DNA of 64,000 nucleotides from Cerioporus squamosus. Lineage: Eukaryota > Basidiomycota > Agaricomycetes > Polyporales > Polyporaceae. The DNA is taken from positions 124,001-188,000 of the forward strand of contig JABYQS010000039.1 in assembly GCA_022592435.1 (NCBI GenBank), read 5' to 3'. The translations under genes and the position numbers were made by a program. The notes under the pieces are model-generated. The model had not been told where the DNA came from and made no database searches. It saw nothing but the letters and a program-made list of their open reading frames with translations. Positions 21,815 to 32,910 of the stretch are shown piece after piece (the stretch's first letter is position 1; the number at the start of each line of letters is the position of its first letter).

Positions 21815-24025
21815 TTACATAGGCGTTGCGCGACTCTCTATGCCGGCACCATCCCACAGAGATTCATGAGTGAAGTAAACCATGAAATGACGCTCTCCGT
21901 CACCCCAGTCTGCCACCTCATGCAGAATGTCTCGGCCACGGAGGAAGACCACATCTCCACGGCGCAGGCAGACCTCCGCATTGAGCTGGCGGAACTTCAT
22001 CCGCGCCTCAGTGAAGGTGCCGAAATACACGATGCATGCCCAAGAGTAGTGTGGATCGTTGTGATCCCAGTGCGGATTCGACCAGCGATTGAACATAATC
22101 TCACGGCCCTCCCACAAGTTATACTTGTCGAGCGCGGAGATGGCGACCTGAGACTTGTGCGTCTCACGACGCCAATCATACACGCGCCGTAGAAGGCCGT
22201 ATTGCAGAGGGTCGATGGCGAGGAGTGCGGTGGTGCAGAACGAATTTACCAGGTCCAGCTCAGCGAACAACTTGAATGCACCTTCATAGCTCTGACCGGT
22301 TTTCCGCACATCCGCGCATACCACGGGGGGTCGTGCTGCGATCGTGTCATCGTCCATCAGGGTCGAAACGATATCATCGTTCTCTTTGATCTCACCTTGT
22401 GACCCACGGGGTGCCAGAGAGTCGCCAGACGCGTACGACCCACCAAGTCGTACCCTTGCTTGTAGCAGTCCTTCATGTCATTGGCACCTTTCACGGAGGG
22501 CTTCGCAACGCGCCCCCATTCCTCGATGACATCGGTCACGTCGTCCTGGCGACATTTTGACAATCTGAACTCCAACAACGGAATAGGTTTTACTCACCAA
22601 AGTCTTGCCTCGAAGCGCCCCCGGCAGATGCACGACCAGGGGGAAGTCATCCGCGCTCCAGATGCTCCTCGGCCCCATGCCGTCCAACAGGGTCGCCCGT
22701 GTCTCTTCGACCGGTACCGTCTGCACGATTTTGGGGCCGTTGTGGTAGTTGTTGGCTACGGCTTCTCGGAGTTTGAAGTTTTCCAAATGAACTGCCTCCA
22801 AGCCTCAGCTTGCGAACATTCACTTGGGGATCCCGGACACCACCCACCGCTGTTCTCCGCCAACTTCGCACGTTGCACAGTCTTCCACGCGTGCCGCGTC
22901 ATCCCAAATGTTAACTCTACAATCTGCTGCTCGCGTGATAGACTCTGCCATCGCGTGGTATCACTGGCGGGCACCGCATCAGAGAGCAACTCGCCAAAGC
23001 TTCCGGGCGGGTTACGTACCTCGCCTGGGACGAGTTCCCTGGGTCACTGAACCACACCCAAAGAAGCTCAATCGCGGCCCTAGTCACTCCACTCAAAGTC
23101 AATCACACTCACCCCACGTCCTCATCATCCGTGAGCGCACTGAAGGTCTCCATGGCCGTGTCCCAATCGTAATGTGCCTGTGCTCGTGCTTGGTAGTCGG
23201 GAAGCAGAGCCCGTTCGCGATTACGCGCACTACGCGCCCGTTCGAGATAGTCGTTGGCCAGCGTCATTGCATGATTCTCGGCCTCATCGAGCGTGCATCT
23301 CCAACGTCCCTCAGGGATGCTGCTTCGCACATAACCCGATGGCGGCACATCCAGGCGGGGCCCGAATCGCAGGAGAGGAGTTGCAGACACGGCTCCGGCC
23401 CCAGCATTCCCTCGCCGTGAACACTGTGGGGGTGTACCGCGGTGGTTATCCCCCGGGAGGTGGGCGGCACTCCTGATTTCCTTACCCCTCTCCCTCTCAG
23501 CCCGGGACGCTTGGCGCGAGTGCGGTCCTATTCGCTTCAGGGTTCGGAAAGGGACATACATTGGTCGCGATGTCACTCACCATGCTTCAGACCAGCATCT
23601 TGCACACTGTGACCATGTTTCGTGATCCCATGCGGCCGCCGTTTCTTCTGCTTCTTTAGGTCGCGCTCCATCTTGGCCGCAAACGCCACCGCAGAAACTT
23701 CCGCGGTTGGTTTGGAGGGGATAGGGCACAGCTACCGACGTCCGTTGTGTGTAAGAGCAGGGATGCGGAAAGTCCCAAACGTGCCACTCACCATGCGAGG
23801 CCGTGGCGAACGTGTGGGATCGGGCATGGACAGAGCCGTGGACTTTTGACCTCTAGCCGATACCACTTCCAGAATCGGCGCGTTGGCGCGGGGACCGGGG
23901 AGGAGAGAGATCCGGCGGATGTATGCGCCGTTCACGTCTGTTTGTGAGCTGTTGGGCTCGACTTTGCGGGCAGACATAGTAACGAGGGGGCCCTCTCCTC
24001 GGCTAGCCCGCGCTGCCGGCGGCAT
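21815..24025 (-). CDS. TET/JBP-like 2-oxoglutarate/Fe(II) dioxygenase
   Basis: Predicted nuclear oxygenase of the fungal TET/JBP type, a superfamily that oxidises 5-methylcytosine or thymine; the substrate here is unproven. Resolved exons include 24025-23792, 23731-23581, 22545-22397 and 22291-21815, with several more between 23576 and 22598. An in-frame ATG at 23977 (MSARKVEP) is an alternative start. The iron ligands are visible in the last exon: HWD at about 22067-22072 and His in LHEV at 21920-21922. The 2-oxoglutarate Arg is probably in GERH near 21890. The core also shows RRGDVVFLRGRDILHEV. Upstream parts include MERDLKKQKKRRPHG (basic), a helical YLERARSARNRERALLPDY segment and HAWKTVQRAKLAENSGG. 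It lies inside the 22-kb element, convergent with the integrase. In basidiomycetes such oxygenases are known to travel with transposons (KDZ elements); here the partner is an rve-like integrase instead. Confidence 0.75.
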
Positions 24026-24954
24026 TCCCGAGCGCGCGAGGGCGCCGCTATAAAAACCCGACGCGTACGTATCCCGACTTCACGCGTCCTTCCCGACTCT
24101 ATCCCCCTTGTTGAGGCCTGATCCAGTGCCTTGGGCAATGCCCGCCAGGCGATCCGCTAGGGCCTCCATCTGTTGTTAGGCGTCTCGTCTCTACCCTGTG
24201 TTATGCAGGTTCGCGATCTCGCTGTCGCTCCATGCTCCGAATTCCCTCTGTGTCACACTCATGGCTGTCGCCCGGAAGGTGTTGTGTTAGCCGGCCTCTC
24301 TCGGTGAGTGTGAGCTTCTTTTACTTTCAGATCTGCTCCTGACACTAACGTATGTCGAGAACGGAGGCATGCGCGTGACCGCGGTGTCGGTAGGCCAGGG
24401 TGGATCCCATCTCCTGTCCTCGACCTCTCGCGTGAGTATTCCTTTGACGTCTGGCCATGTCCCTTCCTTTTCCTTGCGTGTGGATGGGGGGCATGGGCTA
24501 CTCGAGGGCACCTTTGTCCCGTCCGCTATAGGGCCATTTGGTTACCTTCCATGCGGCGCTAGGTCTTTCCCCGTGAGGTTGTACTTACCCAGCCACCTAT
24601 CCGCGTTCTTTTCGCCCCGCGGCTGATGCATGTAGCAATATCGCTCAGCCACACCAGTTGACTTGAGATCAATACTTCATGCGGGGGATCTGGAGTGGTC
24701 GTGCCGGCGTAGTCGGTGACGTCTAGGCCGCCTGCATTGCGTTCGACATGGGCACTTATGGGCCTATATGTACATTGAGAAGTAGACACCGCGCTCCGAG
24801 GTCTGTACGTGGGTAGGAGGTAGTCGGGGGCCTTCCGAGGCAGTCGGGTCTGCAGCGCCGATGAGAGCGCGTTATGTACGTATTGATTACGTACAGCGTA
24901 GCGTTGAAACTTCCTTTATGCTCTTGCACTTTGGCCTCCGGCCTAATATACACC
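24026..24954. other. Divergent intergenic region within the element
   Basis: It holds the presumed promoters of the dioxygenase gene (minus) and the gene at 24955 (plus). An 85-codon plus ORF at 24369-24626 has no recognisable feature. GCCTAATATACACC just before the ATG at 24955 may serve as an AT-rich start context. Confidence 0.4.
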
Positions 24955-25934
24955 ATGGAATCCCCTACCAGCGGCGACTCATCTCCTGCAGGGCTCGCTC
25001 ACCGCTCCCCCTTGTCGGCCTCGGTTCCCAGTTTGACGCAGGGGTCCTCCGATGTGACCTCCAGCTCCGAGCTCATGTCTAACCGAGGCTCTGAACCACT
25101 TCGCGTCTTCGTGTACGCCCGATATTTCTCGTGGGCCAGTCTCCATCCCAAAGATCCTCTCACCGCCACGTTCCGCTCGGATGAGCTCTGCTACTATCTG
25201 CGCATTTCCCGTGGGCCCACCATTCTAAATGTGAGTCCCCGCTGCGTGTTGACATTCTTGCCAACAATTAAGTCGCTTGCAGATCCCATTGGGCGTGGGG
25301 CCGTGGCGTCCGGACCATAGAACGCGAGAGTGGCTGACGTTACTGGCATACATTCACAGTACCGACGTTGAACGCCTCGACCTCTCCTTACACCTGTGGC
25401 AGGCTGTCCGCGACCTCCTACAGGCCCTACTGTGGTTCTGGGGACGCCGATGGCTGGCGGTGAACGAGTCCTGGTGCAAGTTCGAGGAACTAGTGTGGTA
25501 CTCCACATCGTTTAAGCGGGGGCCTATGCCCGACATGACACCATGGTTGGTCAATGTAGGGGCATGGCTGCGCGCGACGATACCTGAAGTAGGTGTCGAT
25601 AGCCTCGCGAGTGTGTCTCTTCGATCTGACCAACACATATCCACAGACCGCTTGGCAACACCGGTTGTTGTCCTGGCAAGACATCACGCGGTCCGTTGAG
25701 GTGGTCACCCAGGTTCCTCCTCGTCGCTCGGTCGCGGTCCAATGGCCCGAGCTTCCGTCCTCGCCTAGCGTGGGTCATGTCGACTTCCCGGGTGCAGACG
25801 GCCTCGGTGATGGCTACGATTCCACCCTTTGGAGGGACGTTGATCCACGGGAAACACATGAGCTGGTAGTGTATCATCCACCACGCAATGTGACCTACTT
25901 AAGTGGCGAGGACTGGCGACGGATACGCGGGTAG
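24955..25934 (+). CDS. Unknown element-encoded protein, paralogue 1
   Basis: Not recognised. Three exons (24955-25230, 25283-25588, 25647-25934) separated by phase-0 GT-AG introns give 289 residues. The N-terminal about 45 residues are Ser-rich; then RVFVYARYFSWASL, the segment DELCYYLRI and, across the first intron, IPLGVGPWRPDHRTREW. The middle is helical with several Trp. The C-terminal exon contains DPRETHELVVYHPPRNVTYL. It is a divergent paralogue of the protein at 27366-28277: the same three-exon, phase-0 structure and matching YAR/FAR, ELxYYLR, DPRE and PPR landmarks. No signal peptide, zinc site or catalytic motif is visible. Being duplicated and intact inside the element suggests a role in the element's life cycle (inference). 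Confidence 0.75.
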
Positions 25935-26368
25935 TTTGTGTGATGTCGTATGGTACAATCCTCATCTATGTGGACAATCTCCCGCCACCCTCAAACGCAT
26001 GGTGACAATGGGTTCAGGTGCACGCCGGCATACAAGATAAAGGGAGCCTCGATCATTGGACGTCTACTTGCTCACAGCCCGGTGGATTGGCTCCCCCGCA
26101 AGACGAGTTGACCATCTGTAGAACCCCGAAAGTCTCAGTTTCACGCATCGTCGCAAGGACGCTCGTACACCGGCACATGGCCTCCGATATGCGCGTTGAA
26201 CCGCCTCCGATATGCCCGTTGAACGGCCCGGCACGGAGAGATCATCGCTCGGTTCGTCTCCTACTTTTCTTCACATTCTGCTCCCATTTTCTTCCCCTTC
26301 GCACCGCTGCCCTGTCTGCCCTCCCTTCACGGTGTTTCCAAAGAGCATCCGCGTTGTGGGTTGTTGCT
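25935..26368. other. Intergenic, nothing recognised
   Basis: 434 bp between two plus-strand element genes. The imperfect direct repeat TCCGATATGC at about 26186 and 26208 precedes a C/T-rich leader before the next ATG and may be part of its promoter. Confidence 0.4.
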
Positions 26369-27191
26369 ATGCCTGGAGGTCGTCCGCTGGAGTCGCGGGC
26401 GCAATCTCATGAACCACACCCAGGTGGCCCTCCTGTCGACCCCCTGGTAGCGATTCAGCGTGAGGTATGTATGTATGTAGGGCATGGCCCATCTCCTACA
26501 TAGCGATCCTAACAGCGACCTGTAGATCTCGCGCTTGCGAGAGGACACGCGACACTTCATCCTTGCACACTCCGGTACGTACCGCGAGGGCATTCGTCAC
26601 AGTCCCTCTATGTCGGTCCCTGATGTCGTTCCCGGTGCAGAGGAGCGGTTTCCTGTCCTTTTTGAGACATGCATGGAGATCGATGAGCTTCTATTTCGTG
26701 AGCCATCCCTGGCGGCCCCGTGTGATCTGCCGGTTTCACTAGGCTAATAATGGGTTGCAGGGGCCAGTCAGAGTGTCAACTACGAGCTTTCCTATCAAGC
26801 CCAATTTCCCTCAGGTGCCGAACTCATCGACGAAGAACTGGCTGCAGACGACTCGTATCTTTGCGCCCTCCAGGATTTAGATCAGTATCAAGTCGACACG
26901 GGAAGCGCAATCGGAGATGACGAGGAAGATACGATAACCTATCCCGTCCAGGGATCGGAGAGTCCCCCGCCCCCATGGGTGCCGGTTGGTGGATGGGATC
27001 TATCCAACCTCGGCGATCCTACTGGGGGGACAGTGTCGTCTTCCCGGTCATGGCGGGAAGATGACGCAGAGATTGAGTCTTTGCTGGAACTCGAGGAGTG
27101 GATGATGTCTTGCGATGCGTATGAGCAGTTCCGGGAGTCGTTTCCCGAGGAGGAGGAGGTGGCACTGGGCTCCCCCAGGCTCAGAGACTAG
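26369..27191 (+). CDS. Unknown acidic element-encoded protein
   Basis: Not recognised. Three exons (26369-26464, 26526-26697, 26761-27191) join in frame to 232 residues from MPGGRPLESRAQ. After a short disordered N-terminus there is a helical segment (ISRLREDTRHFILAHSG) and then VVPGAEERFPVLFETCM. The C-terminal 140 residues are strongly acidic with Asp/Glu clusters (ELIDEELAADDSYLCAL, a DDEEDT patch, a FPEEEEV tail) and several Trp, including PPPPWVPVGGWD. This composition is common in transcriptional activators or partners of basic proteins, but that is only compositional. The first intron contains a GTAT-repeat microsatellite. It lies between the two paralogous genes at 24955 and 27366, all on the plus strand. 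Confidence 0.7.
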
Positions 27192-27365
27192 TGAAAGCTT
27201 GATGCCGCAGGGGAACGAGCGGGCAAGCGTGATGAAATCTGTACGAACGAATCTATGACTAGCTTCCGGAGTGTGCTCGACATCCATACTGCACACGCGC
27301 ATGGACGTGACGCCTCCTGTCCCTCGCTCCCGACGAGCGCTGGAAACACTTTTGCGGTGTCCACC

Positions 27366-28277
27366 ATGGCCACTCCCGCGCGAGCATACTTTTTCGCCCG
27401 TCATGCCACTGTCCCTCCGACGCCGAACGCTCCCGTCCGCCCCACCGAGCTGATCTACTACCTCCGACTTGAAGACCCTGCGTCGTATGTCCCGACCGTA
27501 ACGGTCAGTGTCAAGTTCAACCCCCGTTCCAAGACACGATTACATGGGCTAACATAGTCGATCTGCCAGGTTCCGCTATGCGTGAATGGGTTCCGTGGTC
27601 CGGAGGAACGTGTGTACGACGTCATATTGGCGGGGACTCTGGCCGGCTGGTCAGCTAATGCCACTTTTGCGGAGGTGGTGGTCGACCTTGTTCTGCTGCT
27701 GCGCGCAATGGTGCGCCAGGATACTGCGGTCCCCCCGCAAGCCATTGCTCTCTTCAGAAGGAGGGTCATAAGGATGACACAGTACACCCGCACTCCAGAA
27801 CCAGTGGACCAGTCAGGAGAGTTACGCACTCTCGTTCAAGAACTTTCAGTGGAAGTGGACCTGAATGTGCGCTCTCATTCTCGCAACAACACCTACGCGG
27901 TCTGACCCACCCGAACTCAGGGTTTGCGTAGACGGGGACCTTGCTTTAGTGACCGCGATTCTGCGCAGGCCCTCCAGGAGCTTCGTGATAGGTGGCGGTT
28001 TGTCAGCCGAGGAACACAGGCGGGGGACGAGAATGGCGGCCACCTCGAGCAAGCACACAGCGAAGTCTCGCGCATGGTACGCCCATCATACGGCTTGCAG
28101 AGGTCTGGGAGCCACATGTTGCATGATGCAACGTTGTATGCCACCTTTGCCGCAGATCCTCGCGAGCTGGAGGACATTGTCCTCGTGGGGGTGAACGCGG
28201 CATGGGCCATCATGAACCCTCCCCGAATCTCGGTGGTGGTGGTTAGGGACCCTCTCCTCCACTCACGATTCACGTAG
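27366..28277 (+). CDS. Unknown element-encoded protein, paralogue 2
   Basis: Not recognised. Three exons (27366-27503, 27570-27866, 27921-28277) with phase-0 introns give 263 residues from MATPARAYFFARHA. The second intron (GTGCGC donor, CTCAG acceptor) is needed to connect the frame ending VEVDLN to GLRRRGPCFSDRD. Without it the gene would appear as two short ORFs. Landmarks shared with the gene at 24955 are the FAR near the start, ELIYYLRL before intron 1, VPLCVNGFRGPEER after it, and DPRELEDIVLV with NPPRISVVVV near the end. It is convergent with the minus-strand gene ending at 28431. Function unknown. Confidence 0.7.
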
Positions 28278-28430
28278 TCATAGGGCCAGGTGGCCGGATG
28301 TAACTGAATTGGTATTCATGTCAATGTATCCACTGTGCATGCCAGGTAGCCTCGAACACGCTACGATAATCCTGCGGTATTAATAGCAATGACATATGTT
28401 GCGACACAGACGAGAGTGAGTAAATGACAG

Positions 28431-31083
28431 TCATGTCTCCTCCTCATACACTACAGGAATCGCCTGAAGATTACCTTTCGCGCCGCCGTGGCGATTTATG
28501 AATTCCATGGCGGAATCATACAAAGTACGGCTCCCGCACAACAACGCATCCCGCTCCGCTCTAGTCAACGATGAGGCCGCTGGCGATGTGATCGGAGGCA
28601 GGACTCCGCGGCGACAATAGGCTTTCAACATTTCGAAGAGGCGACTCTCCTCCCCATCGTCGTCGCTGTTGTCCCACTGCCTCGGATTGTCGATCATCCA
28701 CTGATGCACCCTATAACAGATTTCAACGTGCGATCTCGCGGTCGAGAACGTGTTAACCGCCATTCCGAATGCCTGCACGACGTCGTTCGTGCTAACAGTG
28801 ACCCAGCCCTCGCTGTCAGCATACTCGCGTGACTTGACGTCGGTTTGCTGTGTGCCGAGGCCGAGGTCGGTGAACGTGCTGACGATGAGGCGCACGAGGA
28901 TGTTCTTCCTGTACCCCGCTCCCGTCTGATGCTTGCTACGAGCTTGCATCTCACGGGACATGGCCATTCGTGATGGGAATCGATTCTCGAGGAAGGCGAG
29001 GATATTGTCTTGAGGCGTGGCCCCCGCTGAAGGTCCTCTGCGGCGCCCGCGTATGGCCCGTGGAGGTATGCCGGTCACGGTGCCTCTCTCTTCGTCAAAC
29101 ACAACGTCTTCACCATCTGTAAGTGATGATCGGCATCAACGGGTAGCAAACAACCACACAAGGTCTCACCATTCTCCACGTCGTCGGCAGGAAGTGAGGA
29201 AGCATGGCTCGTCGGGGTTCCTGAAGCGGAGGATCCTCGACTGATCGCGGGCCCCGGCCGATCGTGGAGAGACATCGGGAAACCTCCGGGCAGCCCGGAG
29301 GTACTAGTCGCGGAACTGGGGCCACTCGGCGGTCCATTGAGGGTAATAGCACCGTGGTGAGGGGATTGACGCTGCAGAATATGTCAGATGTCGCAAGTAA
29401 TGGGTACCGCGTCACTCACTGTCCGGGTGATGGCATGACGATGGGCGAGCATGAGGTTGCCGGACGGCTTCCGGACAGGCTCAGCTGGTCGGGGCAATCC
29501 CAAGTTGTAGGCCATGGGAGCCGACGGAAGGTGAGGGGCAATGGGACCCAGCGCCAGCAGGGGAGGAGTTGTAGGTGTGAACGCAGGCGCAGTCGTGGCC
29601 AGAGCACTCACGGCTACCGCAGGCTGGCCTGGAAGAACCCAATTCCCCATGGGAGGATAAGGTGGCAGAGAGAGAGGTTGAGGCCCAGTCGGCATAGAGA
29701 GAGGTTGTGACGCGGGATCACCAAATGAACCCATCGAGGCAAGCATGGTGTGGTGGGGAGGCAAGATAGGCAAGGAAAGGACGGTGCTAACATGGGTGTT
29801 CGCCGCAAGAATGGGGTCCACCCCACGGGGATCGCCTGCGAGGGGTGACCCACTGGTCAGCAAGCAGCGCCAGTGACACTTTGCCCAGCTCTCACCGTGC
29901 GACATGGCGACATCGCCATCTGAAGCAGTATTTGAGGAGTCTCGCCAGGGTGTTACGACATCTGCGGTGGTCGGACCGGGTGCTGTAGCAGGGCCGGGAA
30001 GAGGAGCATTGCACGAGTAGTGAGCACGGACCCCGTGTGCGCGGTGAAAGGCAAGTACTCACCTTGTGTCATGACAACATCGTGATCGGCAGAGGCCGAG
30101 GGCAATATTTGCACTGGCGCATGAAGAAGCTCGCGGGCCGTAAGCGACAGTCTGAAACGCGGTGAGATACTGGACACCCGTACCTCTTGGGTGGCCTGCT
30201 GCACCGCATGAACGGCTTGTGGACGTGGCTCTTGTGGTCTGCCAGACTCGGGTACTACCCCGCTGCTGGAGCCCTCTGTGAAAGGGCAGAGTATTCGGTC
30301 GGGGGGCGACACAATGCACGGCCGTATTCACCTACCTGTCGACACTCGTACCTCACGGGTGGGCTGCTGGCTGGACTCGCGTAATTGCCCGCTCTCGGAG
30401 CCGTCTGTGAAAGGGCATAGTTTTCGGTCGCGGCGCGAAGCAATATACAGTGATAATGACCTACCTGAATGGACACTACCCTCATCGCCTGACAGGTTTG
30501 ATAACTCCGAACCACTTTCATAGAACAAGGGGGTATTGACACCTCGGCCAAGATCTGTTGCCTCCGCCGATGATGTGGTATGCTGGGAATGACTGTCCAG
30601 GGGGATAGTCATGGCAGGATGCAAGAAGGCTAAGTCGCCGGCGTGACTACAAGAACCGTTGGGGTCTGTGTCACCCGCGTCGGGACCTCCAAAGACCTGA
30701 CCATCAACATCTGGCGCAATACCATGCCACAATGTACAAAGGAATGACTCACCGTCGGAAGTAGGACTCAGCGGTGGACCTGCATAACCCGAATTTCCCC
30801 TCGGAGGCTCGCCAGCTGGCACTTCCGCCCGCGTGGATGGCTGGTGAGCTGATGGTGTACGGGGAACGGAGGGGCGGGTGGCCTGTCGGCGACCTCCACT
30901 GGCAGCGGGCTCTCGGACGGCTGCCTGGCGTGCACGACGCTCCGCGCGCTGCTGGCGCGCGGAGGGACGGCCACACTGAGGTGGAGCGGCGTCATCTACA
31001 AGTGAAGGAGGTGCAGCAGCAAGGTTACTGGAGTTGTCCACAAGCGAGGACGTCGACGCCGCGGATGCGCGTTTGCGAGGCAT
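28431..31083 (-). CDS. Large disordered protein with conserved C-terminal domain
   Basis: Not recognised. From the ATG at 31081-31083 (MPRKRASAASTSS) about eight exons give roughly 770 residues. Confirmed joins include introns with GTGAGT or GTAGGT donors near 30475, 30345, 30062, 29884, 29421 and 29169. The N-terminal 550 residues are Pro/Ser/Gln-rich and low-complexity, starting with a very basic stretch (RQQRAERRARQAAVR). The last exon encodes the only globular-looking domain: DNILAFLENRFPSRMAMSRE, GYRKNILVRLIVSTFTDLG, SREYADSEGWVTV, RVHQWMIDN and a C-terminal MEFINRHGGAKGN. It is helical, without visible catalytic residues, and could be DNA- or protein-binding (inference). The gene contains a tandem duplication of an intron-exon unit (see 30276-30535). 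Confidence 0.65.
30276..30535 (-). repeat. Tandem duplication of an intron-exon unit, period about 129 bp
   Basis: Two consecutive units share GCCCTTTCACAG acceptors (in plus orientation CTGTGAAAGGGC at 30276 and 30405). Each is followed by a GGCTCC-start exon and ends in a GAGGTACG region with a GTAGGT donor. The period of 129 is 43 codons, so the duplication keeps frame whether or not each intron is spliced. Confidence 0.65.
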
Positions 31084-31209
31084 GGTGAAAGCAGCGGGAA
31101 GTATGGCTCGGGGGTGGCCAACAGGGGGGGGGAGGGAGGTCGCAAGCCCAGGGCATGGAGCAACGCTGAGCGCGAAACGGGGACCGGGGCAGAGAACCGT
31201 GCTTGATTG

Positions 31210-31990
31210 CTAATGGCCCGCGGAAATCGATGGGATATGGCGGGACAAGCCTAGGCCTGAACTCGCGTGTTCAGCATCATAAGTAATGGGAGCCAAGGAG
31301 ATGGACGACCTTCTGATGCACCCCAATAGTCCGTCGCACCGTCTGAGTCTCCACCCCGCCCCTGCGCCGGCTGAGAACCGGGGTGGGCACTTTGCCCGCC
31401 GGAACGACAATCCGAGAGTCCCTCGTGAACATCCCCACCCCAATATGGCAAAAGCCGTACCAAAAAGGGGAAAGTTTGCCTGGCGGTCGGTAGGCTCGAG
31501 ATCTCGATTGCAATGCGAAATTGCGGCGTTAAGAACCCGCCGATCTCATGTCCGCTAAGTCTCACGAGAAGCGTCCCGGTGGCGTCACATGGGCTACCTT
31601 GCGTGCAGAGGTAGATGGAAACAAAGGATGGGTGGATGTTGGTGGGCTCTCCTGGACGGCGCATAGGAGGTAGAGGAAGTCCGGAGGACGCGAGACCTGG
31701 CAACAAAAAAAAATGAAACAGCTTCACGACACGCAGTGCCGGGTAAATCAGTTAGCCACCATGCGCAGCACCACATTCGGATAGTCAAATCCCGGCCGTC
31801 GTAACAGCACGGCGGCGTACGCAGGCACCATGTCATATGTACCGGCCCGTGCAACCCAATCTAACCTTTGGCGACAAGATGAATGGCTTCAGCCGTGTGC
31901 ACAGAGAGCGATACACCGGTAAGTACATCATCTCCACGATGGGAAGGGCGGGCCTTCCCAGGCATCATGCTAGCGAGAGGAGGACGCGAT
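31210..31990 (-). CDS. Possible small unidentified gene, exon joins unresolved
   Basis: Not recognised. Several minus-strand pieces look coding: an ATG near 31964 beginning MMPGKARPSHRGDDVLTG, AGTYDMVPAYAAVLLRRPG at about 31750-31850, and RPGEPTNIHPSFVSIYLCT at about 31590-31660. The last is a run ending about 31282 with DSRIVVPAGKVPTPVLSRRR and GVHQKVVHLLGSHYL. They lie in different frames and I could not connect all of them with good splice sites. They may belong to one gene between those at 28431 and 32005, or be decayed. Confidence 0.3.
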
Positions 31991-32004
31991 ATAAGTTAGA
32001 GATG

Positions 32005-32910
32005 TCAACGCGAAGTATCAGGGAGGCATCCGCTCACCGGGAGCCAGTCGTGGCAAAAATTGAGCATCGATTGTAAAGCTTCCTCTGGGACGTAGTTGGC
32101 CATGGACGTTTGCTCATTGCCGTGTGCGATCATGCCATCCCAGCGATCTTGAAGCCACTCGGCATCCTCCTCTGGGTGCGCAGCGCTGAAGAACTTGAAG
32201 ATACGCCTGAGTTCGGCGTATGCGTCACGGGTGTGGAAAGGGAGGGAGTACACGTTGAGAGTCCATGGACAAGAGGAAGCAGGCCAACCCCCCGCGTCCC
32301 CCGGCATGGAAGGCCAGTCTACCTTCATGCGGCAGGATGATTTCAGCAAAGGCACAACAGAGCAGGCAGTAAGAGCCACACGTACAAGCAAGTCATCCAC
32401 ATAATCCCACTCGGGAGTCTCCCTTGAACCGATAGAGTACCCCTCGAAGCGCACCGCAAATCGAGGGGCCGAGGGACGGGTGTGCCCGTCGATGCGAACC
32501 AGACCCATGCCCCTTATGACATCCGGTTCTGGTGGTCCCCAGTCTTGAGGGGGACTCGGCGCACCCCAGTTTCCGGTAGGGCCTCCCCAATCACCTGCCA
32601 TCCCATTCGGTGACCCCTCCCTACTGGATGGCAGCCACAGATTCACCCCACTCTCATGGGCGGTCTGCAAGACCTCGTTGAGGACCGTTGGCTCCGGGCA
32701 TTCGTCCTCCATTGGTGCGACGGGGGGTGACATACTGGCCAAGGTTCGGAAGCGGTGGCTCCTCCACGCGCGCAACTCATCTAACTCCTCCTCCGTCCAA
32801 GGGAGGACCTCCGGACCACGGCGATCAGGTGAGATCTCAGGTGAAACGTCGGCAGGAGTTTGCAACGCATACATATGAAGGCGAGATGGCGGGATGTTGG
32901 AGTAAGCCAT
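32005..32910 (-). CDS. Unknown Trp/Pro-rich element-encoded protein
   Basis: Not recognised. From the ATG 32908-32910 (MAYSNIPPSRLHMYALQ) an open frame of about 301 residues runs to the stop at 32005. The central part is rich in Trp, Gly and Pro (GDWGGPTGNWGAPSPPQDWG). It is followed by a globular-looking segment with IRGMGLVRIDGHTRP, FAVRFEGYSIG and TRDAYAELRRIFKFFSAAHP. A 63-nt in-frame segment with GTACGT and AAG ends (around 32335-32397) may be an intron, which would join DDLL to VDWPSMPGDAGGW. A GTGAGC donor at the 3' end could also replace the last few residues. It is part of the minus-strand gene block of the element. Confidence 0.6.
   Translation of the reverse strand: MAYSNIPPSRLHMYALQTPADVSPEISPDRRGPEVLPWTEEELDELRAWRSHRFRTLASMSPPVAPMEDECPEPTVLNEVLQTAHESGVNLWLPSSREGSPNGMAGDWGGPTGNWGAPSPPQDWGPPEPDVIRGMGLVRIDGHTRPSAPRFAVRFEGYSIGSRETPEWDYVDDLLVRVALTACSVVPLLKSSCRMKVDWPSMPGDAGGWPASSCPWTLNVYSLPFHTRDAYAELRRIFKFFSAAHPEEDAEWLQDRWDGMIAHGNEQTSMANYVPEEALQSMLNFCHDWLPVSGCLPDTSR

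Noticed and set aside
26465..26482. GTAT microsatellite
   Set aside because: Short simple repeat within an intron; overlaps the 5' splice site but has no further significance.
20666..31083. KDZ-type transposase accompanying the TET/JBP-like gene
   Set aside because: I looked for the large KDZ transposase expected beside such oxygenases and found no frame with its features. The only recombinase is the rve-like integrase.
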